Shown in pieces: positions 15,637 through 23,175 of a stretch of DNA of 38,125 nucleotides. A program made the translations under genes and the position numbers. Location of the stretch: positions 1 through 38,125 of the forward strand of contig VGNE01000036.1 in assembly GCA_016866215.1 (NCBI GenBank), written 5' to 3'. This DNA is from Chloroflexota bacterium (GTDB lineage Bacteria; Chloroflexota; Anaerolineae; Anaerolineales; Villigracilaceae). Numbering within the stretch: the first letter of the stretch is position 1; each line of letters begins with the position of its first letter. Under the pieces are notes generated by a model. The model searched no databases, was not told the DNA's origin, and saw only the letters and a program-made list of their open reading frames with translations.

Positions 15637-16836
15637 CTAGTTTAAACGGATGCGGGGATCCACAATCGTGTATAGAATATCACGCAGGAGAGTTGCAAAT
15701 ACGGTTAAGACAGCCAGGATGAAGAAAATTGCCATCGCTACCGGGTAATCATAATCTCCCAGCGCAAGAATATACAAACGACCCATGCCCGGCCAGGCAA
15801 AGATGCTTTCGGTAATGATCGCGCCGCTGAAAAGAGCCGGTATTGTAAATACCACGATCGTAACAAACGGGATCAAGGCATTTCTAAGAGCATGTTTCAT
15901 AATAACAGTGATCTCTCTTAAACCTTTTGCACGTGCTGTGCGGACATAATCCTGACGCAAAACATCCAGCATGCTGGCGCGAATGAAACGGCTCCAGCCT
16001 GCAACATTGATCAAGGTCAGCACCGTTACCGGCAGGATTAAATGCAAAATCCGGTCTTTTGCAGAACCTGCCACCACATCACCGATCATAGGAATCGTGT
16101 AATCGCGCACGGATTCTGATAAGCCGGCAGGAATATAAGGAAGACCTGCCCCTTTGGGAATAATTGAAAACGTCAATATCAATAGCAAACCAAAGAAAAA
16201 ACTGGGCATGGCTGACCCCATAAATGCCAGGGTTGTAAAAATATAATCAAACTTGGAATATTGCCGAACGGCTGAATATATACCTAATGGAATTCCAATA
16301 AGGAGAGAGAGCATCACTTCAAGTCCAATCAACTGGAGGGTCTTGGCTAACCGGCTCTCGATCAGGTCGCTGACGGGGCGGTCACGCAAAATACGCCAGG
16401 ACAGGCCAAAATCGCCACGCAGAATACCATTGCTGGTGCGGCGGCCAACAAGGTCTTTCAAATAAACTGTTTCCTTACAGCCGACAATTTTGATCTCGTA
16501 TTCACCGCGTGAATTCAGAACTTCCGCCTCGATCGGCTTCCGGCAGCCTACTGCTACATCCGCAAAATACTCATTTCCAGCAATTACCACAGGTCCGCGC
16601 GGCATTCCGATCAACCAGCGGCTAAATCGAATCGAAAGATTTAGATCCAGTTCAAAGGAAGCGCGGATGCGCGCTATGTCCTCTTCTGTAATCTGAAACC
16701 GCCCAGATTGTGTGATTTGACGCAAGCCCGCCATAGGCCCTCCGGGTGCGAAACTCAATAATACATACGTGGCTATTGCCGAAATGAACACCACCAGTAT
16801 GGATTGCAAAACGCGGCGGATCAGATACGCGGTCAT
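15637..16836 (-). CDS. Oligopeptide ABC transporter permease (OppB/DppB type) with an enlarged external loop
   Basis: The start is MTAYLIRRVLQSILVVFIS with GGAG 6 bp upstream; the 17-codon longer frame is rejected. At about 399 residues it is longer than usual DppB (roughly 310-340). The extra length lies after the first membrane segment (about 75-150), where a small domain with PVVIAGNEYFADVAVGC and a second cysteine (IKIVGCKE) is inserted before LRGDFGLSW. The coupling loop YVRTARAKGLREITVIMKHALRNALIP and terminal VDPRIRLN are normal. The extra domain faces the binding protein and may match its unusual architecture; that is inference. Confidence 0.92.
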   Translation of the reverse strand: MTAYLIRRVLQSILVVFISAIATYVLLSFAPGGPMAGLRQITQSGRFQITEEDIARIRASFELDLNLSIRFSRWLIGMPRGPVVIAGNEYFADVAVGCRKPIEAEVLNSRGEYEIKIVGCKETVYLKDLVGRRTSNGILRGDFGLSWRILRDRPVSDLIESRLAKTLQLIGLEVMLSLLIGIPLGIYSAVRQYSKFDYIFTTLAFMGSAMPSFFFGLLLILTFSIIPKGAGLPYIPAGLSESVRDYTIPMIGDVVAGSAKDRILHLILPVTVLTLINVAGWSRFIRASMLDVLRQDYVRTARAKGLREITVIMKHALRNALIPFVTIVVFTIPALFSGAIITESIFAWPGMGRLYILALGDYDYPVAMAIFFILAVLTVFATLLRDILYTIVDPRIRLN

Positions 16837-16874
16837 AATTTCTCCAACAAAAAAGCAGAAGATTTTTATAAATT

Positions 16875-16906
16875 TTGGGGTAGACATGTCTCCATGCCTA
16901 CCCCAA
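16875..16906 (-). promoter_or_regulatory. Intercistronic hairpin after the solute-binding protein gene
   Basis: On the minus strand TTGGGGTAGGCATG pairs with CATGTCTACCCCAA (14 pairs, one G-U) around GAGA, then AAAATTTATAAAAATC. Such hairpins between a binding-protein gene and its permease genes usually trim or partly stop transcription so that the binding protein is made in excess. Confidence 0.7.
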
Positions 16907-16939
16907 TAATCTAACTTACTTACTTCTTATTACATATAT

Positions 16940-18823
16940 TTAGCGGATGAACAATTGGACGTCAATGTGTTCCCATGTACCGCCGGCTTCGACGAAGGTC
17001 TTGATCTTGCCTTCAGCTTCAGCTGCTTTCAAGGTCTCATTGAGACCAGCGAGGGTCTCGGAAGCCAGAATGTCAACTTCACCACCGAGGAGGAGGCCTT
17101 CGGCGCTTTCAGGTGTGATGATCTGGATCACAAAATTTGGTGAGACAGGAGCGCTACCGACCCAATATTCATTGGCAGCGAAGACCAGCTTCTCGCCCTT
17201 GACCCATTCAACCAACTTGTAAGGACCATAGGCAAGAGGTGTCTCAGCAACACGGGGATCGGTCGCCCAATCCTTGGCGGGAAGATCACCCAACTGATGT
17301 GCGGGATAGATTCGCCATACAGGAACAAAGTATAGCGGGTCCTGAACACCGGGGATCCAGGTTTGAACGTAACCAGCAGCATCGGTGAGGAATTCAACGC
17401 TGGCGGTCTTATCGCAGGTGATAAAGGAAGTTGCGCCGGATTCGGGGTCGCAGTCAATCTTGTAACCTAATTCAAGGTCCGCGCTGGAGACGGGGGTGCC
17501 GTCTTCCCAAGTCAGGCCGTCAACGAGTTCAAAGCGGGAGACCAATTGTTTCATGGTGACGGTGCCACCAGTGAATTCAACGGTTTCACCAGCGGCATTG
17601 ATAACTGACACGCCAGCGGCAAGCTCGACCACATCACCATTGGAATCCACAACCATGGCACCAGCGGAAACCTCAACATCATTATTGGTGGTACCGCCAT
17701 TTTCGAGTGTCGGGAGTTCCTTGACCAGGGAAGCCTTGAAGTCATAGTTCAAGTGAATTTCCTGAGCAGGGCGGATGATCTGGTAGGCAATGTTGGCTAC
17801 GAAGGCATCTTCAACCAGTACAAACAAGGAAGCGGGCTCCTGTGTAAAGCCGAGGACGACGGTATCTGAACCAGCCTTGGCCCATTCCTGAACGTTGTAG
17901 TTGTAATATTCCTGTCCAGGGGCGGGAGCAAAACCGGTCAAGTCAGCCGCGGTTGCGAAGGTTTCTGTGCGGTTGAAGAGCGGAATGCTGGGGATATCTT
18001 TGGTGAATTCCTGCTGGACTATAGTGTAGGCAGCAATGCGGTCATCTTTTACAAGTGTGTTGTTTGCAAGCTTGATGTTGGAGCTGGCGAGTTCGTTACA
18101 CCAACCCATGGCATTCTGACCTTCCCAACCATTTTCAGGAAGCGGGATCTGATCGCAGGCATACAGGGTTTGACCACCGGGGTCAGCCTGACCGACCCAT
18201 GCGAAGGCGCCCAATTCATAGTCGCGGCGGGCGATACCGGTTGTGTCACCGAACCACCAGGAGGCGGGAGCGTGCAAGCGGACGACACGAACACCGCAGT
18301 CAGCCATCTGTTTTTCCCAAATGGAAGCCCAGGTCTGGCGGAAGGCAGCGGTGGTGGTGGTGAACTTGAGTGCAAGTTCATCCCCGGCGGCGTTGACGCG
18401 GAAGGTGGCACCTTCAGGAAGAGTCCATCCAGCTTCGTCAAGTAAAGCCTTACCCTTTTCAACATCGAAGGGGTAAATGGTCACGTTCTCATCGCCCGCG
18501 TAAGCCCAGTGAGCGCGCGGGATGAAGGTGTTCATGATCAATGAAGCCTGTTCTTCTTCTGTGAGAAGTGGATACACAGACTTGATCAAATCGGCTTTGT
18601 TGGTGCAGTAGGACAGAGCCTGGCGCACTTTGAGGTCACCCAGGATCGGGTGAGGTGTGGTAAAGGAAGTCTGCTCGACAACAGGGGCTTCAGTCGCAGC
18701 GGGAGCTTCAGTCGCAACGGGAGCTTCTGTCGCGGCAGGAGCCGCAGCGCCACCACAGGCACTAAGGACCATGCTGGCGATGACCAGCAGACCCAAAACA
18801 AAAAACAAACGGTTTCGTAACAT
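16940..18823 (-). CDS. Circularly permuted family-5 solute-binding lipoprotein
   Basis: The start is MLRNRLFFVLGLLVIASMVLSAC (lipobox, Cys23), with GGAGGAG 8 bp upstream; the 46-codon upstream frame is leader. A linker of ATEAP repeats (31-50) follows. The mature part then begins with what is normally the C-lobe: GDLKVRQALSYCTNKADLIK (62-), PFDVEKGKALLDEAGW (118-), DIPSIPLFNR (276-). It continues without a break into what is normally the N-lobe: DTVVLGFTQEPASLF (320-), FELVDGLTWEDGTPVSSADL (431-), PGVQDPLYFVP (491-), TPLAYGPYKLVEW (528-), LGGEVDIL (579-). It ends at WEHIDVQLFIR, the normal midpoint. All parts of a complete binding protein (627 residues) are present, but in C-N order. It is the first gene of the transporter operon. 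Confidence 0.88.
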   Translation of the reverse strand: MLRNRLFFVLGLLVIASMVLSACGGAAAPAATEAPVATEAPAATEAPVVEQTSFTTPHPILGDLKVRQALSYCTNKADLIKSVYPLLTEEEQASLIMNTFIPRAHWAYAGDENVTIYPFDVEKGKALLDEAGWTLPEGATFRVNAAGDELALKFTTTTAAFRQTWASIWEKQMADCGVRVVRLHAPASWWFGDTTGIARRDYELGAFAWVGQADPGGQTLYACDQIPLPENGWEGQNAMGWCNELASSNIKLANNTLVKDDRIAAYTIVQQEFTKDIPSIPLFNRTETFATAADLTGFAPAPGQEYYNYNVQEWAKAGSDTVVLGFTQEPASLFVLVEDAFVANIAYQIIRPAQEIHLNYDFKASLVKELPTLENGGTTNNDVEVSAGAMVVDSNGDVVELAAGVSVINAAGETVEFTGGTVTMKQLVSRFELVDGLTWEDGTPVSSADLELGYKIDCDPESGATSFITCDKTASVEFLTDAAGYVQTWIPGVQDPLYFVPVWRIYPAHQLGDLPAKDWATDPRVAETPLAYGPYKLVEWVKGEKLVFAANEYWVGSAPVSPNFVIQIITPESAEGLLLGGEVDILASETLAGLNETLKAAEAEGKIKTFVEAGGTWEHIDVQLFIR

Positions 18824-18969
18824 GGTTTTTTCTCCTCCAAGAAGAAAATCTAGGGATTGGGGTTTTGGACACGACTTAAACTTGGGCTTTTTTAATATCT
18901 CTTGCTCTACCACCTCCTTTATATATAACAATCTAAAAGGGTCCCGCAAACTAAAAAACAAGCAACCAG

Positions 18970-18997
18970 ATTATACCTAATTCTTTGGGTACGTCAA
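18970..18997 (-). promoter_or_regulatory. Promoter of the ABC transporter operon
   Basis: The minus strand reads TTGACG (18992-18997), a 16-bp spacer and TATAAT (18970-18975), a near-consensus sigma-70-type promoter. It leaves a leader of roughly 140 bases before the ATG at 18823, which contains a second Shine-Dalgarno-like AAGGAGGTGG at about 18908-18917 without a convincing start codon. Confidence 0.75.
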
Positions 18998-19264
18998 CAT
19001 TCGCATTAGGGCAATTGCTTCTCGCGTGCATTTTTTACAGGGATTTTCGGAGATATTATCCACTACAATCAAAACCCATTCTGCGCTTTGGATTTTCCGT
19101 ATATACTCCATCACAATATGCCAGCTATCCAATTTCAGTAAATCACGGATTACACGGATTGCAGACTTCAGTCTGCGGTTCCACCTGGCAGGTTGTTGAC
19201 AAGCCCCCGCTCCTCACCTAAAATCCAACCGCAATTCGTTCCCATAATTTCAAAGGAGAAAATC
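18998..19264. other. Intergenic region between divergent transporter operon and mscL
   Basis: The region holds no gene I can support. A CACGGATTACACGGATT direct repeat and a GCAGACTTCAGTCTGC hairpin (19161-19176) lie close to mscL. The hairpin resembles other dispersed repeats of the window in style but has no second copy here. AAGGAG lies 7 bp before the mscL ATG. I see no confident mscL promoter. Confidence 0.5.
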
Positions 19265-19654
19265 ATGCTCAAGGAATTCAAAGCCTTCGTCATGCGCGGC
19301 AATGTGCTGGACTTGGCCGTGGCCGTCATCATCGGCGGCGCATTTGGAAAGATCGTCAGCTCACTCGTTAACGACATCCTCATGCCAGTGATCGGACTTA
19401 TCATAGGCGGGGTTAATTTCAGCGAACGATCTCTAACAGTTGGCGCAGCCGTCATCACCTGGGGTGTCTTTGTACAAACCATTATTGATTTCCTCATCAT
19501 TGCCTTCGTCATTTTCCTCATTGTGAAAACAGCAAACAAGTTGAAGAAAGCCCCTCCGCCTACGGACCCCACGACCAAGGAATGCACTTATTGCTTCACT
19601 ACCATTTCCATCAAAGCCACACGCTGTCCGCACTGTACGTCGGAAATCAAGTAA
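19265..19654 (+). CDS. mscL: Large-conductance mechanosensitive channel with C-terminal zinc ribbon
   Basis: MscL opens under membrane tension to release solutes during osmotic downshock. The 129-residue protein starts [31 protein letters not shown] (N-terminal amphipathic helix and TM1 with the GxxxG-like packing), followed by a short periplasmic loop, TM2 ([21 protein letters not shown]) and a proline-rich linker. Instead of the usual charged C-terminal bundle helix it ends CTYC...RCPHC, a four-Cys rubredoxin/zinc-ribbon-like knuckle. The start at 19265 fits the family and has AAGGAG 7 bp upstream. Confidence 0.92.
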   Translation: MLKEFKAFVMRGNVLDLAVAVIIGGAFGKIVSSLVNDILMPVIGLIIGGVNFSERSLTVGAAVITWGVFVQTIIDFLIIAFVIFLIVKTANKLKKAPPPTDPTTKECTYCFTTISIKATRCPHCTSEIK

Positions 19655-19738
19655 ACAACGGAACACGGGTCTCGATACGTGGCGCGGGGCGCCACTACTC
19701 GACCACCAAACACACAGCATTCATCCTTCATCTTTCAT

Positions 19739-19764
19739 CCCTTCGACTTCGCTCAGGACAAGCC
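19739..19764. repeat. CCTTCGACTTCGCTCAGGACA repeat, copy 1
   Basis: The sequence CCCTTCGACTTCGCTCAGGACAAGCC lies 10 bp before the pcrA ATG and occupies the place of its ribosome site. Related copies lie at 22798-22820, 22897-22920 and 26573-26625. Confidence 0.65.
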
Positions 19765-19773
19765 TTTCCCCTC

Positions 19774-22700
19774 ATGGACTTCCTAGACAAACTCAACCCA
19801 CAACAACGTAAAGCGGTCACAGCCGCTGATGGACCCGTTTTGATCGTAGCAGGACCGGGCTCCGGTAAGACGCGCGTATTGACTCAGCGCGTCGCGTATC
19901 TGATCGCGTCCGAAGGAGTCCGCCCGTGGCAGATCCTCGCGGTCACATTCACCAACAAAGCCGCGAAGGAAATGGAGCAACGCGTCAAAGCCATGTTGAA
20001 TGAACAGGCTGCGGAAGGCATCATGCTCGGCACGTTCCACTCCATTTGCGCGCGCATCTTGCGACGCGAAGCCGAACACCTGCCGCTTGAATCAAATTTT
20101 GTGATATTTGATTCGGATGATCAGGAACGGATCGTAAAAAACATCATCAAAGAATTGAACCTGAACGACAAGTTGTATCGCGCAGTCAGCATCCATGCCG
20201 CCATTTCACGCGCGAAGAATGAACTGATTGGCTCTGATGATTATCCAATTAATACCTATCGCGATGAAGTAGTCAAACGCGTTTACGTTGAATATCAAAA
20301 AAGATTGATCGCCAGCAACGCAGTGGACTTCGACGACCTGCTTGTTTACACCGCGCGCCTGCTCGAAGATGTGCCAAGCGTGCGCGATAAATACGCGCAA
20401 AGATTTAGGCATGTGCTGGTGGATGAATTTCAGGACACGAACCTCGCGCAATATGCGCTGGTCAAGCATCTCGCTTCGCATCACAAGAATATCTTTTGCG
20501 TTGGCGATCCGGATCAGTGTTTCCCTGCTGGCACTAAGATAAGAACTCCAAACGGGCAAAAGAAAATTGAACTATTAAAAATGGGCGATAAAGTAATCGC
20601 CGCCAGTGGTCGCGGCTCGACTATGATTTCACAAGTTTCGCATGTTGGAAAAAGAAACTTTAAAGGCGATTTGGTCGTGGCAAAGACATTCACAGGGCAA
20701 ATTATCAAAACTACGCCAAACCATATTGTTTTTGCCAGACTGGGAATGAAACCTGGGCTGCATTATGTTTACTTAATGTACCGTAAAGACAAAGGCTATC
20801 GCATCGGGGTCGCCTCTCATGCGCGCAGTGACGGAAGCGCTTTGAAGATTGGACTGCAAGTACGGAGCAATCAGGAAAACGCAAACAAGATGTGGGTCTT
20901 AAAAGTTTGTGAAGATAGAAGTGAAGCTCATTATTGGGAGGCATATTTCTCAACGGCTTACGGTATTCCGACATCCGTTTTCCATGTTCGTGGAAGAAGA
21001 ATGCGCATGTCTCAGGAATACATTGATAGATTATTCAAGGAAGTTGATACAGACACAAACTCAAGTCAACTTTTGACCGATCTCGGAATGGATTTGAAAT
21101 ATCCCCACTTCACGCCACAAGGAACCTCGCGGAATATAGTTAACTTGCGATATTTTGGAGATGGCCGAATCACAGAAGAATCTCCATGGCATGCACATCG
21201 TGTGGATTTGTGGAGCAGCGATCCAAAGCTTGCGAGGCAACTTAAGGAACTTGGATATAACCCGCGAATTAGAAGCAGGGATAATTGGCGCGTTGGAGTT
21301 AATCGCTTGCAATATGACGATATTCAGGAAGTCGCGCAAAAGTTAAGCGAATCTGCTGATGAGGCCGAAATTATTACCGGGGCTTTCCTTGTGGATAAAG
21401 GCAATTCACCGCTTGCACCGCGTTTTAATCTTATGCCAGCAAGTCATTTACACCCTGCCATGATCGTGGCGATTGAAAAAGACGGAAAAATTATTGAAGA
21501 TGAAATCGTAGAAATTTCCCGTGAGGTGTATCAGGGAACGGTTTATGATTTTGAAGTGGCAAACCTTCATAACTATATTGCAGACGGAGTTGTAGTTCAC
21601 AACTCCATTTATGCATGGCGCGGCGCAGACTATCGCAATATCCAGCGCTTTGAGCAGGATTTTCCAAATGCGCAGGTGATCCTGCTCGAACAAAATTATC
21701 GTTCGCATCAAAACATTCTGGATGCCGCCATGGGCGTGATTGACCGCGCCCATAACCGCCGTAAGAAAAATCTCTTCAGTGATCGCGGCACAGGCGAAAA
21801 AATATTCTTTTACGAATCGCGCGACGATTACGGCGAAGCCGCCTTCGTTGTGGATACCATCGCGGAACTCGTTGCCTCCAGGCAATTTGAGCCGGGTGAA
21901 TGCGCGGTGATGTATCGCACCAACGCCATGTCTCGTTTGATTGAAGAAGCATTCTTACAAGCCCGGCTTCCTTATCGACTCGTCGGCGCGCAAAGATTTT
22001 ATGGACGCCGCGAAGTTAAAGATGTGATCGCCTTTATGCGCCTCGTGCATAATCCAGTGGATGAAGCCAGCCTTGGTCGCATCATCAACGTCCCGCCGCG
22101 CGGCATTGGCGATAAAACTTTGAGCACTCTTCATTTAGTGGCGCGCCAGGCAGACACATCACCGGGCATGGTTTTGCTTGACCTCGCGCGCGGTGCAGAG
22201 TCACCTTATTACAAATCCTTTACAGGGCGCGCCGCCCTGCCTCTCGCAGATTTTGGCGGGATGCTTGCCAACTGGCGCGCCATTGCGCCAACCTCCACAA
22301 CTGTTGAACTCTTTGATCGAATCATCAAAGATATCAACTACAAGGAATTCATCACAGAAGATGAAACCGAAGAAAGCGCAGACCGCTGGGAAAACGTGCT
22401 GGAGTTGAAACGCCTCGCGCTCGAATTTTCCACGCGCACGCTGGATGAATTTCTTGAAAACATCGCGCTCGTCGCAGATCAAGACACCATCACCGATGCC
22501 AACGCGCCTACACTGCTCACCCTCCACGCCGCCAAAGGACTTGAATTCGGCGCGGTCTTCATCGTCGGTCTGGATGACGGCATCCTGCCGCACAGCCGCT
22601 CCTTCGATGAGCCTGCGCAAATGGAGGAAGAACGCCGCCTCTTTTATGTGGGCATCACACGCGCAAAAGACAGGCTTTATCTGCTCCGCGCGATTCAACG

Positions 22701-23100
22701 CGGCGGACGCGGCATGTCGGAAGAAACCTACCCCTCGCGCTTTTTGGAAGACATCCCCGCAGAACTGCTGGTTGGAAAAACACGCACGGGACGCTCTCCT
22801 TCGTCTTCGCTCAGGACAGGTATGCAAAGCCGTTCAACTTTATTTAACACAGGTGCATCATCTGACTCAAAGTGGACGCTTCCTGCCTCGCCCAAACCCT
22901 TCGATCAAACTCAGGGCAGGTCTGCTCCTGTTACGATCAGCAGATTCAAAGCTGGGACTCGTATCAAGCATCTACTGTGGGGCGAGGGTATTGTGTTGGA
23001 CAGCAGAATACAAGACAACGACGAGATCGTGGATGTAGTATTTGAGTCAGTTGGGATTAAACGCCTAGCCGCGAGTCTTGCAAATTTGACAATCATATAA
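19774..23100 (+). CDS. pcrA: PcrA/UvrD-family SF1 DNA helicase containing an intein
   Basis: This 3'-5' SF1A helicase acts in repair and replication-fork clearance. The start MDFLDKLNPQQRKAVTAADG fits the family; no ribosome site is visible because a repeat abuts it. Walker A is AGPGSGKT (26-33), motif Ia VTFTNKAAKEM, motif II DEFQD (217-221). Motif III GDPDQ/SIYAWRGAD is interrupted after Gln248 by a 362-residue intein (249-610). Then come LEQNYRSHQNIL, VMYRTNAMSRLIEEAF, GRREVKDVIAFMRL, TLHAAKGLEF and YVGITRAKDRLYL. Without the intein it has about 746 residues, a normal PcrA length. The C-terminal linker contains two repeat-derived stretches (near SPSSSLRTGM and KPFDQTQGR) before the terminal ISRFKAGTRIKHLLWGEG Tudor-like domain. 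Confidence 0.92.
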   Translation: MDFLDKLNPQQRKAVTAADGPVLIVAGPGSGKTRVLTQRVAYLIASEGVRPWQILAVTFTNKAAKEMEQRVKAMLNEQAAEGIMLGTFHSICARILRREAEHLPLESNFVIFDSDDQERIVKNIIKELNLNDKLYRAVSIHAAISRAKNELIGSDDYPINTYRDEVVKRVYVEYQKRLIASNAVDFDDLLVYTARLLEDVPSVRDKYAQRFRHVLVDEFQDTNLAQYALVKHLASHHKNIFCVGDPDQCFPAGTKIRTPNGQKKIELLKMGDKVIAASGRGSTMISQVSHVGKRNFKGDLVVAKTFTGQIIKTTPNHIVFARLGMKPGLHYVYLMYRKDKGYRIGVASHARSDGSALKIGLQVRSNQENANKMWVLKVCEDRSEAHYWEAYFSTAYGIPTSVFHVRGRRMRMSQEYIDRLFKEVDTDTNSSQLLTDLGMDLKYPHFTPQGTSRNIVNLRYFGDGRITEESPWHAHRVDLWSSDPKLARQLKELGYNPRIRSRDNWRVGVNRLQYDDIQEVAQKLSESADEAEIITGAFLVDKGNSPLAPRFNLMPASHLHPAMIVAIEKDGKIIEDEIVEISREVYQGTVYDFEVANLHNYIADGVVVHNSIYAWRGADYRNIQRFEQDFPNAQVILLEQNYRSHQNILDAAMGVIDRAHNRRKKNLFSDRGTGEKIFFYESRDDYGEAAFVVDTIAELVASRQFEPGECAVMYRTNAMSRLIEEAFLQARLPYRLVGAQRFYGRREVKDVIAFMRLVHNPVDEASLGRIINVPPRGIGDKTLSTLHLVARQADTSPGMVLLDLARGAESPYYKSFTGRAALPLADFGGMLANWRAIAPTSTTVELFDRIIKDINYKEFITEDETEESADRWENVLELKRLALEFSTRTLDEFLENIALVADQDTITDANAPTLLTLHAAKGLEFGAVFIVGLDDGILPHSRSFDEPAQMEEERRLFYVGITRAKDRLYLLRAIQRGGRGMSEETYPSRFLEDIPAELLVGKTRTGRSPSSSLRTGMQSRSTLFNTGASSDSKWTLPASPKPFDQTQGRSAPVTISRFKAGTRIKHLLWGEGIVLDSRIQDNDEIVDVVFESVGIKRLAASLANLTII
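20518..21603 (+). other. Intein in the PcrA/UvrD motif III
   Basis: The 362-residue insert starts with Cys (CFPAGTKIRTPNG, block A), has the block B TPNH at 314-317 of the precursor, block F VYDFEVANLHNYIADG, and ends VVVHN (block G) before Ser+1 of the extein. All splice-junction residues are present, so it should self-splice to restore GDPDQSIYAWRGAD. Between the splicing blocks (about 329-590) lies a large extra domain. It has no obvious LAGLIDADG motif. Its start YVYLMYRKDKGYRIG, followed by conserved Arg and Glu (YWEAYFSTAYGIPT), looks like a GIY-YIG-type homing nuclease, which is tentative. AT content and codon use differ somewhat from the flanking exteins. Confidence 0.92.
22798..22820. 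repeat. CTTCGCTCAGGACAGG repeat, copy 2, inside pcrA
   Basis: CCTTCGTCTTCGCTCAGGACAGG is read in frame as SPSSSLRTG in the poorly conserved C-terminal linker of the helicase. Confidence 0.65.
22897..22920. repeat. CCCTTCGATCAAACTCAGGGCAGG repeat, copy 3, inside pcrA
   Basis: This 24-bp copy (8 codons' length) contributes KPFDQTQGR to the helicase linker. CCCT and AGGG form its imperfect dyad. Confidence 0.65.
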
Positions 23101-23159
23101 CTCTGGAGTGCGGGAGCTTGCTCCCGCATGTGGAATAGCAAGCTGTTCCACTCCAGAGT
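23101..23159. repeat. Two-hairpin cloverleaf-like repeat, copy 1
   Basis: CTCTGGAGT (23101-) closes with ACTCCAGAG. Inside are two hairpins, GCGGGAGCTTGCTCCCGC and TGGAATAGCAAGCTGTTCCA, giving a three-way junction. A second copy with the same plan but different stem sequences is at 30132-30183. It starts immediately after the pcrA stop, so it may act in 3'-end formation, although no T-tract follows. Confidence 0.7.
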
Positions 23160-23175
23160 CCCAAATGGAGGAACT

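Noticed and set aside
18824-18961. N-terminal extension of the first binding protein
   Set aside because: It would bury the signal peptide and lipobox; ATG 18823 has a strong ribosome site.
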